A stretch of DNA of 64,000 bases from Pseudomonadota bacterium (GCA_026399755.1 JAPLQI010000004.1:29755-93754); one strand, 5' to 3'; positions 28,402 to 39,738 are shown, numbered from the stretch's first letter. Numbers and translations: made by a program. Notes: a model not told the origin generated them from the letters alone.

Positions 28402-29856
28402 ATGACTCAGATCGACGCTTTCGACATGGTGCTGTTCGGCGGCACTGGCGACTTGGTAATGCGTAAATTGCTACCTGCGCTCTATCACCAACATCAAGAA
28501 GGCAATCTGCCCCAAGAAGGACGTATCGTCTGTTTGGGTCGCAGTGTTCCAGATACCGCTGCTTACCTCAAGAAAGCCCATGCCTTAGCCGTTGGCTACT
28601 TAGGCAGCCACTACAACGATGCTGATTGGGCCACGTTTGCTGAGCGAATTGAATACCTGCACCTCGATGCAAATCACCCCGCAGAATTCACCAAATTAGC
28701 CGATGCACTGAATGCTTTTCCTAAGCGCGTTCGTGTGTTTTACCTCTCGACTGCACCTGATTTATTCGCCCCTATTTCAAAGAGTCTATCCGAAGTGGGC
28801 CTTGCAGCTGGCAACGCTCGCGTCGTGCTTGAAAAGCCATTGGGACACGATTTAGCCTCATCAAACAAGATTAATGATGAAGTCGGTGAATATTTCCAAG
28901 AACACCAAATTTATCGCATCGACCATTATTTAGGCAAAGAACCTGTCCAAAATTTGATGGCTTTACGCTTTGCCAACACATTGCTCGAGCCGCTCTGGCG
29001 TCGTGAATGGATACGCGACGTACAAATTACTGTTACCGAGCAAGTTGGCGTTGAATCCCGCGCTGATTTCTACGACAAAACCGGTGCGCTGCGCGATATG
29101 GTGCAAAACCATCTCTTGCAACTGCTGACTATTGTTGCGATGGAGCCACCTGCATCGATCGATGCCGATGCAGTTCGCGATGAAAAACTCAAAATTTTAC
29201 GCGCCTTAAAGCCCCTCTCTACTGAAGACGTTCACACTAAAGTAGTTCGTGGTCAGTATCGCGCAGGTGCAGTGGCTGGCAAGCCAGTTCCTGGTTATTT
29301 GAACGAGCCTGATGTGCCTGCTGGCTCCAAAACAGAGACCTTTGTTGCGCTCAAGGTAGAAATCCAAACTTGGCGTTGGGCAGGTGTGCCGTTTTACCTG
29401 CGCACCGGTAAACGTCTATCAGACCGCCTTGCCGAGATCGTGATTAACTTCCGTGAAACACCACATTCTATCTATGGCCGCACCGCCAGCACGCCGAATC
29501 GCTTAGTGATTCAGCTGCAGCCTGATGAATCCGTACGCCTCTATATGATGGCAAAAGAGCCGGGCAATCAAGGCCGCTTGCGCCCTGTGCATTTGGATAT
29601 GGATTTCAAAGAAACCTTCCAAACCCGCAGCCCAGAAGCTTACGAGCGCCTGTTGCTAGATGTGATTCGTGGTGATCTGTCCTTGTTTGTACGTCGCGAC
29701 GAGCAACGTGCGGCATGGCGTTGGGTTGAACCCATTATCGACAACTGGGAAAACAGCTCCGACAGCCCTAAGCCTTATACTGCGGGCACTTGGGGGCCAG
29801 CGGCATCATCTGCCTTGCTATCCCGTGATGGCCTTTGCTGGCATGAAGAAGAATAA
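28402..29856 (+). CDS. zwf: Glucose-6-phosphate 1-dehydrogenase
   Basis: The 484-residue enzyme oxidises glucose 6-phosphate to 6-phosphogluconolactone with NADP. The nucleotide fold begins DMVLFGGTGDLVMRKLLPALY and the active-site motif is RIDHYLGKEPVQNLM. The C-terminus shows KTETFVALKVEIQTWRWAGV read in part and FYLRTGKRL. The start follows AAGGA. It opens the zwf-pgl-hexR-pgi cluster and has a HexR-type site upstream, so derepression by KDPG is likely. Confidence 0.98.
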   Translation: MTQIDAFDMVLFGGTGDLVMRKLLPALYHQHQEGNLPQEGRIVCLGRSVPDTAAYLKKAHALAVGYLGSHYNDADWATFAERIEYLHLDANHPAEFTKLADALNAFPKRVRVFYLSTAPDLFAPISKSLSEVGLAAGNARVVLEKPLGHDLASSNKINDEVGEYFQEHQIYRIDHYLGKEPVQNLMALRFANTLLEPLWRREWIRDVQITVTEQVGVESRADFYDKTGALRDMVQNHLLQLLTIVAMEPPASIDADAVRDEKLKILRALKPLSTEDVHTKVVRGQYRAGAVAGKPVPGYLNEPDVPAGSKTETFVALKVEIQTWRWAGVPFYLRTGKRLSDRLAEIVINFRETPHSIYGRTASTPNRLVIQLQPDESVRLYMMAKEPGNQGRLRPVHLDMDFKETFQTRSPEAYERLLLDVIRGDLSLFVRRDEQRAAWRWVEPIIDNWENSSDSPKPYTAGTWGPAASSALLSRDGLCWHEEE

Positions 29857-29871
29857 TTAAGCACTGAATCA

Positions 29872-29900
29872 AGCGGGCCGGTTTTCTGGCCCGCTCTTTC
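29872..29900 (+). terminator. Hairpin between zwf and pgl
   Basis: The stem AGCGGGCC/GGCCCGCT with an 8-base loop is followed by CTTTC. It may be a weak terminator or attenuator that reduces expression of pgl relative to zwf. Confidence 0.55.
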
Positions 29901-29917
29901 ATTCTCAGAGGTAAAAC

Positions 29918-30613
29918 ATGTTGTCATGGCACGAATGCTCGTCAAAAGACGAATTAGATCAACAACTGGCTGATTTCATTGCTGAGCAATTAAGTGCAGC
30001 CATTGCAACACGTGGCCAAGCAGGAATTGCCGTCTCAGGCGGTAGAACCCCTGCGGGCATGTTTAAAGCCTTGCGAGTTAAAGAGTTAGATTGGTCAAAA
30101 GTCGTGATTACCTTGGCTGACGAGCGCTGGGTAGCACCGGACCATGCAGATAGCAATGAGCGTCTTACCCGTGAAAACTTGCTGCAAGATAAAGCCGCGA
30201 GCGCGACTTTTATCTCACAAGTGTCTAGCGCAGCTACCGCGCATGAAGGCCAAGCGACGATCGAAACGCGCCTTGCTGCCCTACCCTCACCGCTGGATGT
30301 CTTGATTTTAGGCATGGGTGATGATGGCCATACCGCATCGCTATTTCCTAATGCGGCCGAATTAGAAGCCGCCTGTGCATCTGATGCGCTGTGCGCGGCA
30401 GTCACTCCACCAGCAGCGCCCCATCAGCGAATCACGCTCACTTTGCCGACCCTAGCCAAAGCCCGCTCGGTAATCGTACATATCACTGGCGACAGTAAAA
30501 AAGCATTATTACAAGCTGCTTTACTTGAACAAAAACCAGAAACTGAGCTGTTCCCGATCCGCCGTGTGCTAGATAAGTGCAATGGACTCAAACAGGTATT
30601 TTGGGCTACTTGA
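29918..30613 (+). CDS. pgl: 6-phosphogluconolactonase
   Basis: The 231-residue protein of the DevB/SOL type hydrolyses 6-phosphogluconolactone to 6-phosphogluconate. Motifs are GIAVSGGRTPAGMFKAL, VVITLADERWVAPDHADSNE, LILGMGDDGHTASLFPNA and RITLTLPTLAKAR. The gene follows zwf by 61 bp, separated by a hairpin. It supplies the substrate of Edd encoded on the opposite strand. Confidence 0.96.
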   Translation: MLSWHECSSKDELDQQLADFIAEQLSAAIATRGQAGIAVSGGRTPAGMFKALRVKELDWSKVVITLADERWVAPDHADSNERLTRENLLQDKAASATFISQVSSAATAHEGQATIETRLAALPSPLDVLILGMGDDGHTASLFPNAAELEAACASDALCAAVTPPAAPHQRITLTLPTLAKARSVIVHITGDSKKALLQAALLEQKPETELFPIRRVLDKCNGLKQVFWAT

Positions 30614-30690
30614 TACGCGGCCTTAGGCGATCTGAGTACGTGGTTTACCTCGTTCAACGATGTGCCCCTAGCCCCGAGCTTCATGTGCCA

Positions 30691-30737
30691 TGGTGGGTTA
30701 CGCCCAGCCAAAAACCGCTGGGCTAACCCACCCTACA
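30691..30737. repeat. Palindromic intergenic repeat (GGTGGGTTACGCCCAGC type)
   Basis: Arms GGTGGGTTACGCCCAGC and GCTGGGCTAACCCACC enclose a short AT-rich loop and are followed by CTACA. It resembles the GTAGGG palindromes but has a different arm sequence. It lies between pgl and hexR. Confidence 0.7.
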
Positions 30738-30755
30738 ATTGTGTGAGAAAAATAC

Positions 30756-31607
30756 ATGCTCGAACGTATCAAGGCCGCACTCGATAGCCTCAGCAAATCA
30801 GAACGCAAAGTCGCAGAGTTGGTGATTGAGCAACCTAATTTGGTGGCTAACGCACCGATCGCTCAAATTGCCGAACTGGCATTGGTTTCACAGCCTACCG
30901 TGATTCGATTCTGTCGCTCACTCAACTGCTCTGGCTTGCAGGATTTCAAGCTACGTCTTACACGCAGCTTGGTGTCTGGCGTGCCCTATGTGCACTCTAT
31001 GGTCAGCCGCGATGATTCGGCTCACGATTTAGCGCGTAAATTATTCGACAATAATATTTCGCATCTGCTGCGCTGCCGTAATGAGCTTGATACCGAGGTG
31101 TTAGAGCGCGCCATCACCATTTTGTCGAATGCTAAAAAGATTGAAGTCTATGGCCAAGGGCAATCAGGTGCGGTGGCCATTGATGCACAGAACAAGTTTT
31201 TCCGCTTGGGCGTGCCTACTGTTTCCTATACCGATCCGCATATGCACGGCATGAGCGCATCGATGCTCGGGCCAGGGGACGCCGTTGTGGCCGTTTCTAA
31301 CTCGGGACGCACACTGGATTTACTGCGCTCAGTAGAAATTGCCCGTGATGCAGGGGCGGATGTAATCGGGATTACCCATTCCAAATCGCCCTTAGCCAAG
31401 CGTTGCTCGCTTTGCCTCTATGCTGACACGATGGAAGACCCTGATCTTTACACCCCAATGATTACCCGTATTGTGCACTTGGTGATTATTGACGTACTTG
31501 CCGTAGGCGTAGCACTCAGACGCGGGCCAGAACTCATAGACCAGCTCGAAAAAATGAAACGCAGCCTCAAAGAAAAGCGTGTTCGTGGTCATGACAACTA
31601 CAGCTGA
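30756..31607 (+). CDS. hexR: HexR transcriptional regulator (RpiR family)
   Basis: The 283-residue protein has an N-terminal RpiR helix-turn-helix domain (about 1-77, with [20 protein letters not shown] and [19 protein letters not shown]) and a C-terminal SIS domain (about 120-265, [15 protein letters not shown]). HexR represses Entner-Doudoroff genes and is released by KDPG in Pseudomonas and other proteobacteria. The location inside the zwf cluster and the two matching palindromes between edd and zwf support this role. It is 24 bp upstream of pgi. Confidence 0.95.
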   Translation: MLERIKAALDSLSKSERKVAELVIEQPNLVANAPIAQIAELALVSQPTVIRFCRSLNCSGLQDFKLRLTRSLVSGVPYVHSMVSRDDSAHDLARKLFDNNISHLLRCRNELDTEVLERAITILSNAKKIEVYGQGQSGAVAIDAQNKFFRLGVPTVSYTDPHMHGMSASMLGPGDAVVAVSNSGRTLDLLRSVEIARDAGADVIGITHSKSPLAKRCSLCLYADTMEDPDLYTPMITRIVHLVIIDVLAVGVALRRGPELIDQLEKMKRSLKEKRVRGHDNYS

Positions 31608-31630
31608 TTTTTAAGGACCCATTTACTATC

Positions 31631-33277
31631 ATGCAAAACCTCACACAAACACCAGCGTGGCTTGCTCTAGAAGAGCACTTCAACGAAGTGTCTCCCTTGC
31701 ATCTGCGCGATCTGTTTAACGATGATCCACAGCGCTTTGAAAAGTTTTCGCTTGAATCAGGTGGCTTGTTTTTTGATTATTCAAAAAACCGCATCACCGC
31801 CAAGACCATGACTTTGCTGATGGATTTGGCACGTCAGTCTGGGCTGGAAGATCGCATCAAAGCGATGTTTTCTGGGCAAAAAATCAACAGCACCGAGCAT
31901 CGTGCCGTCTTGCACACTGCGCTGCGCAATCTAGACAAACATCCGCTGATTGTGGATGGCGAAGATGTGCTGCCCAAGGTCAATGCCGTTAAAGAAAAAA
32001 TCGGCGTTTTCTCAGATAAAGTGCGCTCGGGTGAGTGGCTGGGTTACACTGGCAAGGCGATTACAGATATTGTAAATATTGGAATTGGCGGCTCAGATTT
32101 GGGCCCGCTGATGGTGTGCCAAGCGCTGAAAGATTACGGCCATAAACGCTTAAAAATGCATTTTGTTTCAACGGTAGATGGCGACCAAGTGATGTCAGTG
32201 CTCGCTGAACTTAACCCAGAAACAACGCTCTTTATTATTTCTTCTAAAACATTTACCACCCAAGAAACGCTGACCAATGCCCGCACATCGCGTGCTTGGT
32301 TTGTAAAAGCCTCGGGTGATGAAAAACATATTGCCAAGCATTTTGTGGCCGTTTCGACCAATGCCAAAGCCGTTAGCGAATTCGGTATTGATATCAACAA
32401 TATGTTTGAGTTTTGGGATTGGGTTGGTGGCCGCTATAGCCTATGGAGCGCAATTGGTTTACCGATTGCTATTTATTTAGGCAAACATAATTACCAAGAT
32501 TTGCTGCATGGTGCATATACCATGGATCAGCATTTTTGCAGCAAGCCCTTAGAGCAGAATTTGCCGGTGATTATGGGCATGCTTGGGGTTTGGTATGTTA
32601 ATTTCTTTGGCGCATCCACCCAGCTTATTTCTCCTTATAATCAATCGCTTTATCGATTCCCAGCTTATTTGCAACAGTTGGATATGGAATCAAATGGTAA
32701 AACGGTTGATTTGAATGGCAAACGCGTGAATTATCGCACCGGACCTGTTGTATGGGGTGACACCGGTATTAACGGGCAACACGCTTATTACCAGTTATTG
32801 CATCAGGGCAGCCAAATCGTACCGGTCGATTTTATTGCCACAATTGAGCATCCAGATATTCCTGAACCGCATAACACGATTCTGATGGCCAATGTATTTG
32901 CCCAAACAGAAGCGTTTTTACGCGGTAAAAATGAAGCCGAAGTACGGGCAGAATTAGATATTCAAGGCATTATCGGCGAAGAGCAAGATGCTTTAGTTCC
33001 ACATAAAGTATTTGAGGGTAATCGCCCAACTAATACCATCTTAATGCAGCGTTTATCTCCGCGGCGTTTAGGTGCACTGATTGCCTTGTACGAGCACAAA
33101 GTATTCGTACAGGGCACGGTCTGGAATATTAATTCCTATGACCAATGGGGGGTTGAGCTTGGTAAACAATTGGCAAAAGCCATTGAAGCCGATTTAACCA
33201 CTCCCGGTTTAACCACAAACCATGACGCTTCGACCAATGGTCTGGTGAATTATTACAAGCGAAATACCCCCCGTTAA
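31631..33277 (+). CDS. pgi: Glucose-6-phosphate isomerase
   Basis: The 548-residue enzyme interconverts glucose 6-phosphate and fructose 6-phosphate. Motifs are [45 protein letters not shown] and [18 protein letters not shown] read in part. The C-terminus has [14 protein letters not shown]. It follows hexR by 24 bp (shared transcript likely) and lets fructose 6-phosphate feed the Entner-Doudoroff route. No glucokinase gene is present in the cluster. Confidence 0.98.
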   Translation: MQNLTQTPAWLALEEHFNEVSPLHLRDLFNDDPQRFEKFSLESGGLFFDYSKNRITAKTMTLLMDLARQSGLEDRIKAMFSGQKINSTEHRAVLHTALRNLDKHPLIVDGEDVLPKVNAVKEKIGVFSDKVRSGEWLGYTGKAITDIVNIGIGGSDLGPLMVCQALKDYGHKRLKMHFVSTVDGDQVMSVLAELNPETTLFIISSKTFTTQETLTNARTSRAWFVKASGDEKHIAKHFVAVSTNAKAVSEFGIDINNMFEFWDWVGGRYSLWSAIGLPIAIYLGKHNYQDLLHGAYTMDQHFCSKPLEQNLPVIMGMLGVWYVNFFGASTQLISPYNQSLYRFPAYLQQLDMESNGKTVDLNGKRVNYRTGPVVWGDTGINGQHAYYQLLHQGSQIVPVDFIATIEHPDIPEPHNTILMANVFAQTEAFLRGKNEAEVRAELDIQGIIGEEQDALVPHKVFEGNRPTNTILMQRLSPRRLGALIALYEHKVFVQGTVWNINSYDQWGVELGKQLAKAIEADLTTPGLTTNHDASTNGLVNYYKRNTPR

Positions 33278-33396
33278 ATGGGATGTATTTTTATTTGCCT
33301 ATTACAATGCAGGCCTTTTAAAGCAGGCTGATCCACACAATCAGCCCGCCTTCGCACAGAGCGAAGAATTAACCCACTCACAAGGTAGAGAGACCA

Positions 33397-36054
33397 ATGG
33401 CAGAGCAGCTTCATGACCTCGATCCCCAAGAAACGCAAGAATGGCTAGAGTCACTCGATAGCGTCCTCGAAAAAGAAGGCGCAGAGCGCGCCCATTTCCT
33501 GGTTGAAAAGCTTGTTGATCATGCACGCCAAGATGGCGTCAATATTCCGTATACAGCAACTACCGCTTACATCAATACCATTCCAGCACACCTGCAAGCC
33601 AAGCACCCAGGTAAGCCTAATCTGGAAGAACGTATTCTGGCCTATACCCGCTGGAATGCAGCGGCGATGGTGGTTAAAGCCAATCGCGACGAAGCAGAGC
33701 CGGGCGGCCATATTTCTTCATTCGCCTCCGCAGCCACTTTATACGATATCGGCTGGAACCACTTCTGGCACGCGCCTTCAGAAAACCACGGCGGCGACTT
33801 GGTTTACTTCCAGGGCCACTCTGCGCCAGGCGTTTATGCACGGGCTTTCCTTGAAGGCCGCATTACTGAAGACCAACTGAATAAATTCCGCCGTGAAGTA
33901 GAAGGCGGCGGTTTGTCGTCCTATCCGCACCCTTGGCTGATGCCTGATTTCTGGCAGTTCCCAACGGTATCAATGGGTCTTGGCCCACTGATGGCGATTT
34001 ACCAAGCCCGCTTTATGAAGTACCTAGACGATCGTGGCTTTAAGCAAAAAGGCGATCGTAAAGTTTGGTGCTTCTGCGGCGATGGCGAGATGGACGAGCC
34101 AGAATCCTTGGGCGCGATTTCCCTAGCTGGCCGTGAAAAGCTCGACAATCTGATCTTTGTGATTAACTGCAACTTGCAGCGCCTTGATGGCCCTGTACGC
34201 GGTAACGGCAAAATTATTCAAGAACTGGAAGGCGATTTCCGTGGCTCGGGCTGGAATGTGATTAAAGTTGTCTGGGGCACAGGCTGGGATGCCATCCTTG
34301 CTCAGGACAAAAAAGGCCTGCTGCAAAAACGTATGATGGAAGTAGTCGATGGTGAATACCAGACTTACAAATCCAAAAACGGCGCTTATGTACGCGAACA
34401 CTTCTTTGGTGCTTACCCAGAATTGCTCGACTTGGTTGCGGCCATGTCGGATGACGATATCTGGCGTCTGACTCGCGGCGGTAACGATCTTTATAAAGTG
34501 TACGCAGCTTATAAAGCAGCGTCCGAGCACAAAAATCAACCGACACTGTTGCTGGTTAAAACAGTGAAAGGCTTTGGCGTAGGCGCGGCTGGCGAATCGC
34601 AAAACGTAGCGCACAACACCAAAAAGTTGTCCGATACCGATCTGCTTTACCTGCGTGATCGCTTTAATATCCCGCTGACTGACGAAGAAGCAATTGCTTG
34701 CAAATTCTACCGCCCTGCTGACGATAGCCAAGAGCTGAAGCATATGCACGAGCGCCGTTCGGCACTTGGCGGCTTTGTGCCATCCAGAAAGCCCATCGAC
34801 GAGCCACTGGAAGTACCTGGCTTAGACGCATTGCAAGGCTTATTGGGTAGCAGCGGTGAGCGTGAAATGTCCACCACCATGGCTTTTGTTCGCATCTTGA
34901 ACACCTTGGTTAAAGACAAAAAAATCGGTAACCGCATCGTGCCTATCGTGCCGGATGAATCGCGCACCTTTGGTATGGAAGGCATGTTCCGTCAGCTAGG
35001 TATTTGGTCGCATGTGGGTCAGCTTTACGAGCCACAAGATGCTGATCAGCTGATGTTCTACAAGGAATCCAAGACTGGCCAAGTGTTGCAGGAAGGGATT
35101 AACGAAGCCGGTGCGATGAGCGATTGGATTGCCGCGGCAACGTCCTACGCCAACCACGGCGTCACCATGATTCCGTTCTACATCTACTACTCGATGTTTG
35201 GTTTCCAACGTATTGGCGACTTGGCATGGGCAGCGGGCGATTTACGCGCTCGCGGCTTCTTGGTCGGTGGTACGGCTGGCCGCACTACGCTGAACGGCGA
35301 AGGCTTGCAGCACCAAGATGGTCACGGCCATCTGTTTGCTGAATTTATCCCGAACTGCGTGTCTTACGATCCAACCTTCGCTTACGAGCTGGCGGTGATT
35401 GTGCAAGACGGTATGCGCCGCATGTATCAAAATCAAGAGAACATCTATTACTACTTATCAGTAATGAATGAAAACTACAGCCACCCAGCTATGCCAGAAG
35501 GCTCGGCTGCAGGCATCTTGCGCGGCATGTATATGTTCCAAGAAGGTAGCAAAGATGCGGCACTGAAAGTGCAGCTGATGGGCTCAGGCACGATCTTCCG
35601 CGAAGTAATCGCTGCGGCAGACTTACTGAAAGCCGATTTCGGCGTGGATGCAGATATCTGGTCTTGCCCAAGCTTTAACGAATTGCGCCGTGATGGTATG
35701 GCGGTTGAGCGTCACAATATGCTCAACCCAATGGCAGCGCAGCAAGTGCCTTATGTAACTGAATGCCTGACCGGTCGTACTGGGCCTGTGATTGCGGCAA
35801 CCGATTACAAACGCGCCTTTGCAGATCAAGTTCGTGAATACGTTCCTGCTAAATACGTAGTGCTGGGTTGTGACGGCTATGGCCGCTCCGACTCACGCAA
35901 AGCATTGCGTAGCTTCTTTGAAGTTGACCGCTTCCACGTTGCGGTTGCTGCACTGAAAGCACTGGCTGACGAAGGTAAAATTCCTGCTGCGAAAGTAGCA
36001 GAGGCCATCGAAAAGTACGGCATTGCCAACCGCCCAGCGCCTTGGACCGTGTAA
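33397..36054 (+). CDS. aceE: Pyruvate dehydrogenase E1 component (homodimeric)
   Basis: The 885-residue enzyme decarboxylates pyruvate and acetylates the E2 lipoyl groups. The thiamine motif begins FCGDGEMDEPESLGAISLAG and continues to VINCNLQ. Other family segments are GHSAPGVYARAFLEGR, IVPDESRTFGMEGMFRQLGI and GRTTLNGEGLQHQDGHGHL. The C-terminus has CDGYGRSDSRKALRSFFEVD. It is the homodimeric AceE type, of normal length, and heads the aceE-aceF-lpdA operon. A GGTAGAGAG site precedes the ATG. Confidence 0.98.
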   Translation: MAEQLHDLDPQETQEWLESLDSVLEKEGAERAHFLVEKLVDHARQDGVNIPYTATTAYINTIPAHLQAKHPGKPNLEERILAYTRWNAAAMVVKANRDEAEPGGHISSFASAATLYDIGWNHFWHAPSENHGGDLVYFQGHSAPGVYARAFLEGRITEDQLNKFRREVEGGGLSSYPHPWLMPDFWQFPTVSMGLGPLMAIYQARFMKYLDDRGFKQKGDRKVWCFCGDGEMDEPESLGAISLAGREKLDNLIFVINCNLQRLDGPVRGNGKIIQELEGDFRGSGWNVIKVVWGTGWDAILAQDKKGLLQKRMMEVVDGEYQTYKSKNGAYVREHFFGAYPELLDLVAAMSDDDIWRLTRGGNDLYKVYAAYKAASEHKNQPTLLLVKTVKGFGVGAAGESQNVAHNTKKLSDTDLLYLRDRFNIPLTDEEAIACKFYRPADDSQELKHMHERRSALGGFVPSRKPIDEPLEVPGLDALQGLLGSSGEREMSTTMAFVRILNTLVKDKKIGNRIVPIVPDESRTFGMEGMFRQLGIWSHVGQLYEPQDADQLMFYKESKTGQVLQEGINEAGAMSDWIAAATSYANHGVTMIPFYIYYSMFGFQRIGDLAWAAGDLRARGFLVGGTAGRTTLNGEGLQHQDGHGHLFAEFIPNCVSYDPTFAYELAVIVQDGMRRMYQNQENIYYYLSVMNENYSHPAMPEGSAAGILRGMYMFQEGSKDAALKVQLMGSGTIFREVIAAADLLKADFGVDADIWSCPSFNELRRDGMAVERHNMLNPMAAQQVPYVTECLTGRTGPVIAATDYKRAFADQVREYVPAKYVVLGCDGYGRSDSRKALRSFFEVDRFHVAVAALKALADEGKIPAAKVAEAIEKYGIANRPAPWTV

Positions 36055-36095
36055 AGCAGTGAGACTTTGTCTTAAGCAGCACGCTTAAAAGACAA

Positions 36096-36119
36096 GGAGA
36101 AGGGATTCGTCCCTTCTCC
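36096..36119 (+). other. Stable UUCG hairpin between aceE and aceF
   Basis: A perfect 10-bp stem GGAGAAGGGA/TCCCTTCTCC closes a TTCG tetraloop. It has no T tract, so it is more likely an RNA-stability or processing signal than a terminator. Confidence 0.65.
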
Positions 36120-36154
36120 CCTCTCACTCCATACCCCTCACAGGATTCGTATAT

Positions 36155-37795
36155 ATGAGCACATTGATTGAAGTAAAAATCCCCGACATCGGCGGCCACG
36201 AGGGCGTTGAAGTGATCGAGGTTTTTGTAAAAGTTGGCGATACCATTGAAGTAGAGCAATCACTGATTACACTCGAAACCGACAAGGCAACGATGGAAGT
36301 GCCATCGACCCACGCCGGTGTAGTAAAAGAAATGAAGATTAAAATTGGCGATAAAGCGTCTGAAGGCAGCATTGTTTTACTGCTAGAAGCCGCAGATACC
36401 GCCAGTGCAGCTGCACCTGCTGCGGCTCCCGTTTCAGCTGCGCCTGCTCCTGTAGCTGCTCCAGCTCCGGCAGCGGCAGCGGCAGCGGCTCCCGTAGCCA
36501 GCGTTGCCAGCAGCATCGAAGTGCGCGTACCGGATATCGGTGGCCACGATGCAGTTGATGTGATCGAAGTGTTTGTAAAAGTCGGTGATGTGGTTGAGAA
36601 AGAGCAATCACTGATCACGCTAGAAACCGACAAAGCCTCGATGGAAGTGCCGTCCCCTGAAGCGGGTGTGGTTGAAAGCATCACGCTCAAAGTAGGCGAC
36701 AAAATCAGCGAAGGTGGCTTGATTCTGGTACTGAAAGGCACTGCATCATCGGTAGCCGCAGCCCCCGTGGCTGCAGCTGCTAGCGTTGCGGCTCCAACAC
36801 CAGCTCCTACTCCAGTTGCAGCACCTGCTCCCGTTGCAGCTCCCGCAGCAGTAGCGCGTCCAGTTGACGAAGCCAGCTTCAAAAAATCCCATGCATCGCC
36901 TTCGATTCGCAGCTTTGCACGCGAATTAGGCGTTGATCTGGGCCGCATCACCGGCACTGGGCCTAAGGGCCGTATTCTGCACGGCGATGTACAAGCTTAT
37001 GTGAAATCAGTCATGAGCGGCCAGGCTGCAGCGCCAAATGCGCCCGCAGCAACAGGCTCTGGTCTTGATCTGCTGCCTTGGCCAAAAGTTGATTTTGCCA
37101 AGTTTGGCCCAATCGAAACCAAGCCTTTAAGCCGCATTCAAAAGCTATCTGGCGCTAATCTGCACCGCAACTGGGTGGTGATTCCGCATGTGACGTTTAA
37201 CGACGAATGCGATATCACCGAGCTGGAAGAATTCCGCAAATCCATTGGTAAAGAGTGGGAAAAGAGCGGCATGAAGCTCTCGCCACTGGCCTTTATTATT
37301 AAAGCCGCGGCTGAAGCGCTTAAAGCTTTCCCTACCGTCAACGCCAGCCTCGATGGCGACAATTTGATCTTAAAACAGTATTACAACATCGGCTTTGCTG
37401 CTGACACGCCAAATGGCTTGGTTGTTCCTGTTATCAAAAATGTCGACCAAAAAGGCCTGAAGCAAATCGCCAAAGAATTGACCGACCTTTCCGCCTTAGC
37501 GCGTGAAGGGAAACTCAAGCCAACCGATATGCAAGGCGCAACCTTTACCATTTCTAGCCTTGGCGGCATTGGCGGCACTAGCTTTACGCCTATAGTCAAC
37601 GCACCTGAAGTGGCGATTCTTGGCGTGTGCAAATCCCAAGTTAAGCCGATCTGGAATGGCAAAGAATTTGTGCCACGCCTGATGTGCCCATTGTCGCTAT
37701 CCTTCGATCACCGCGTAATCGACGGCGCAATGGCCGGCCGCTTCACCGTGCAACTCGGCAAGCTCCTAAGCGACATCCGCCGCTTGGTGTTGTAA
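36155..37795 (+). CDS. aceF: Pyruvate dehydrogenase E2, dihydrolipoamide acetyltransferase
   Basis: The 546-residue core protein transfers acetyl groups to CoA. It has two lipoyl domains (about 1-78 with lipoyl Lys44 and about 117-193 with Lys160, both in ETDKA context), Ala/Pro-rich linkers, a peripheral-subunit-binding domain (about 246-282, [18 protein letters not shown]) and a catalytic domain ending with [13 protein letters not shown], which has the active-site His and Asp. It follows aceE by 100 bp. Confidence 0.97.
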   Translation: MSTLIEVKIPDIGGHEGVEVIEVFVKVGDTIEVEQSLITLETDKATMEVPSTHAGVVKEMKIKIGDKASEGSIVLLLEAADTASAAAPAAAPVSAAPAPVAAPAPAAAAAAAPVASVASSIEVRVPDIGGHDAVDVIEVFVKVGDVVEKEQSLITLETDKASMEVPSPEAGVVESITLKVGDKISEGGLILVLKGTASSVAAAPVAAAASVAAPTPAPTPVAAPAPVAAPAAVARPVDEASFKKSHASPSIRSFARELGVDLGRITGTGPKGRILHGDVQAYVKSVMSGQAAAPNAPAATGSGLDLLPWPKVDFAKFGPIETKPLSRIQKLSGANLHRNWVVIPHVTFNDECDITELEEFRKSIGKEWEKSGMKLSPLAFIIKAAAEALKAFPTVNASLDGDNLILKQYYNIGFAADTPNGLVVPVIKNVDQKGLKQIAKELTDLSALAREGKLKPTDMQGATFTISSLGGIGGTSFTPIVNAPEVAILGVCKSQVKPIWNGKEFVPRLMCPLSLSFDHRVIDGAMAGRFTVQLGKLLSDIRRLVL

Positions 37796-37806
37796 GCAGA
37801 CAAAGA

Positions 37807-37914
37807 TCTGTAGACACAGAGAAAAAATAAGAACACAGAGCACACAGAGAAAAACAAAGATTAAGGTTTTCTCCGTGTTCTGCTTTTAAGCTCTGTGTGC
37901 TCTGTGTCTACAGA
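37807..37914. repeat. TCTGTAGACACAGAG inverted-repeat element, copy 1
   Basis: A 108-bp element with perfect 15-bp terminal inverted repeats (TCTGTAGACACAGAG and its inverse) and further internal pairing (CACAGAGCACACAGAG with its inverse). It lies between aceF and lpdA. A second copy is at 62315-62433. Confidence 0.82.
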
Positions 37915-37959
37915 ATTTTTAGACGTTCAGCCCCTTGCACAGATCAAATGGAATAAATG

Positions 37960-39726
37960 ATGAGCAATCTAATCGAAATTAAAGTCCCCGATATCGGCGG
38001 CCATGACAATGTGGATATCATCGAAGTCTTCGTTAAAGTCGGCGACACGGTGGCCGTTGAAGAATCCCTGATTGCGCTAGAAACCGATAAAGCGACGATG
38101 GAAGTGCCTTCCACCCATGCTGGCGTAGTAAAAGAAGTCAAAGTTGCAGTTGGCGGTAAAGTTTCTGAAGGTAGCCTGCTGGTGATTTTAGAAGTGGCAG
38201 CAACTGCCACCGCTACTCCAGCACCAAGCTCAGCAGCTCCTGCCCCAGCACCACAAGCCGCCCCAGTCGCTGGCAGCCACAGCGGCGCTGCCGACTACGA
38301 ATGCGAAATGGTGGTACTCGGTGGTGGCCCCGGTGGCTACTCCGCCGCTTTCCGTGCTGCTGACCTTGGCATGAAAACCATCGTCGTTGAGCGTTTTTCT
38401 AAGCTGGGCGGTGTGTGTTTAAACGTTGGTTGTATTCCTTCTAAAGCCCTGCTGCACAATGCGGCGGTGATTGACGAAGTGAAACACTTGGCGGCCAACG
38501 GGATTAAGTTTGGCGAGCCAGAGATCGATATCGACGCGCTGCGTGGCTTTAAAGAAAAAGTAATTGGTAAGCTGACTACTGGCTTAGCCGGTATGGCCAA
38601 GGCGCGCAAAGTTGAGTTTGTACGTGGTGTAGCGCGCTTTATTGATCCTCACCATATGGAAGTGCAAATCACTTCGGGTGATGGCAAAGAAGTCACTGGC
38701 GAAACAAAAATCATCAAGTTCCAGAAAGCGATTATCGCCGCTGGCTCTTCTGTATTTAAGCTGCCTTTTGTGCCGAACGATCCACGCGTGGTTGATTCAA
38801 CTGGCGCGCTGGAGCTCAAATCAGTGCCAAAACGTATGCTGATTTTGGGCGGCGGGATTATTGGTCTGGAAATGGGCACGGTTTACTCCACATTGGGCGC
38901 ACGCCTTGATGTGGTAGAAATGCTCGACGGCCTGATGCAAGGTGCTGATCGCGACTTGGTTAAAGTATGGGAAAAATGGAATTCCCATCGCTTTGACAAC
39001 ATCATGCTCAAGACCAAAACCGTCGCACTAGAAGCTAAAGAAGACGGCATCTGGGCTACGTTTGAAGGCGAAAATGCCCCGAAAGAGCCGCAATGCTACG
39101 ATCTCGTGCTGCATGCTACTGGCCGTGTACCTAACGGCGGCAAAGTCGGCGCAGAAAACGCGGGGGTGATCGTGACTGATCGTGGCTTTATCCCTGTCGA
39201 CAATCAAATGCGCACCAATGTGCCGCATATTTTTGCGATTGGCGATTTGGTTGGCCAACCTATGCTGGCGCACAAAGCCGTGCATGAAGCGCACGTTGCC
39301 GCTGAAAACGCAGCCGATCACAAAGCCTTCTTTGATGCCCGCGTAATTCCTGGCGTGGCCTATACCGATCCTGAAGTCGCCTGGGTGGGTGTTACCGAAG
39401 ATGAAGCCAAGAAAAACGGCATCAACTACGGTAAAGGCGTATTCCCATGGGCAGCATCTGGCCGCGCCATTGCCAATGGCCGTGACGAAGGCTTTACCAA
39501 ATTGATCTTTGATCAAGACACCAAGCAAATCATCGGCGGCGCGATTGTTGGCCCGCACGCTGGCGATATGATCGGTGAAATCTGCCTAGCAATCGAAATG
39601 GGTTGCGATGCCGTGGATATCGGCAAAACCATCCATCCTCACCCAACCATGGGCGAATCGATTGGTATGGCCGCCGAAGTATTCAAAGGCGTATGTACAG
39701 ATCTACCTCCGCAGAAAAAGAAGTAA
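37960..39726 (+). CDS. lpdA: Pyruvate dehydrogenase E3 (lipoamide dehydrogenase) with N-terminal lipoyl domain
   Basis: The 588-residue flavoprotein reoxidises E2 dihydrolipoamide with NAD. An N-terminal lipoyl domain (about 1-78, lipoyl Lys44 in [11 protein letters not shown]) is joined by an Ala/Pro linker to the FAD domain ([20 protein letters not shown]), the redox disulfide [17 protein letters not shown] (Cys153 and Cys158) and the C-terminal His-Glu motif [13 protein letters not shown]. Such a lipoyl-E3 fusion is known in Neisseria and relatives. Two ATGs in tandem occur; the second (37960) has better spacing to the GGA site, the first is 37957. Confidence 0.96.
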   Translation: MSNLIEIKVPDIGGHDNVDIIEVFVKVGDTVAVEESLIALETDKATMEVPSTHAGVVKEVKVAVGGKVSEGSLLVILEVAATATATPAPSSAAPAPAPQAAPVAGSHSGAADYECEMVVLGGGPGGYSAAFRAADLGMKTIVVERFSKLGGVCLNVGCIPSKALLHNAAVIDEVKHLAANGIKFGEPEIDIDALRGFKEKVIGKLTTGLAGMAKARKVEFVRGVARFIDPHHMEVQITSGDGKEVTGETKIIKFQKAIIAAGSSVFKLPFVPNDPRVVDSTGALELKSVPKRMLILGGGIIGLEMGTVYSTLGARLDVVEMLDGLMQGADRDLVKVWEKWNSHRFDNIMLKTKTVALEAKEDGIWATFEGENAPKEPQCYDLVLHATGRVPNGGKVGAENAGVIVTDRGFIPVDNQMRTNVPHIFAIGDLVGQPMLAHKAVHEAHVAAENAADHKAFFDARVIPGVAYTDPEVAWVGVTEDEAKKNGINYGKGVFPWAASGRAIANGRDEGFTKLIFDQDTKQIIGGAIVGPHAGDMIGEICLAIEMGCDAVDIGKTIHPHPTMGESIGMAAEVFKGVCTDLPPQKKK

Positions 39727-39738
39727 CACTTCTTCTGT

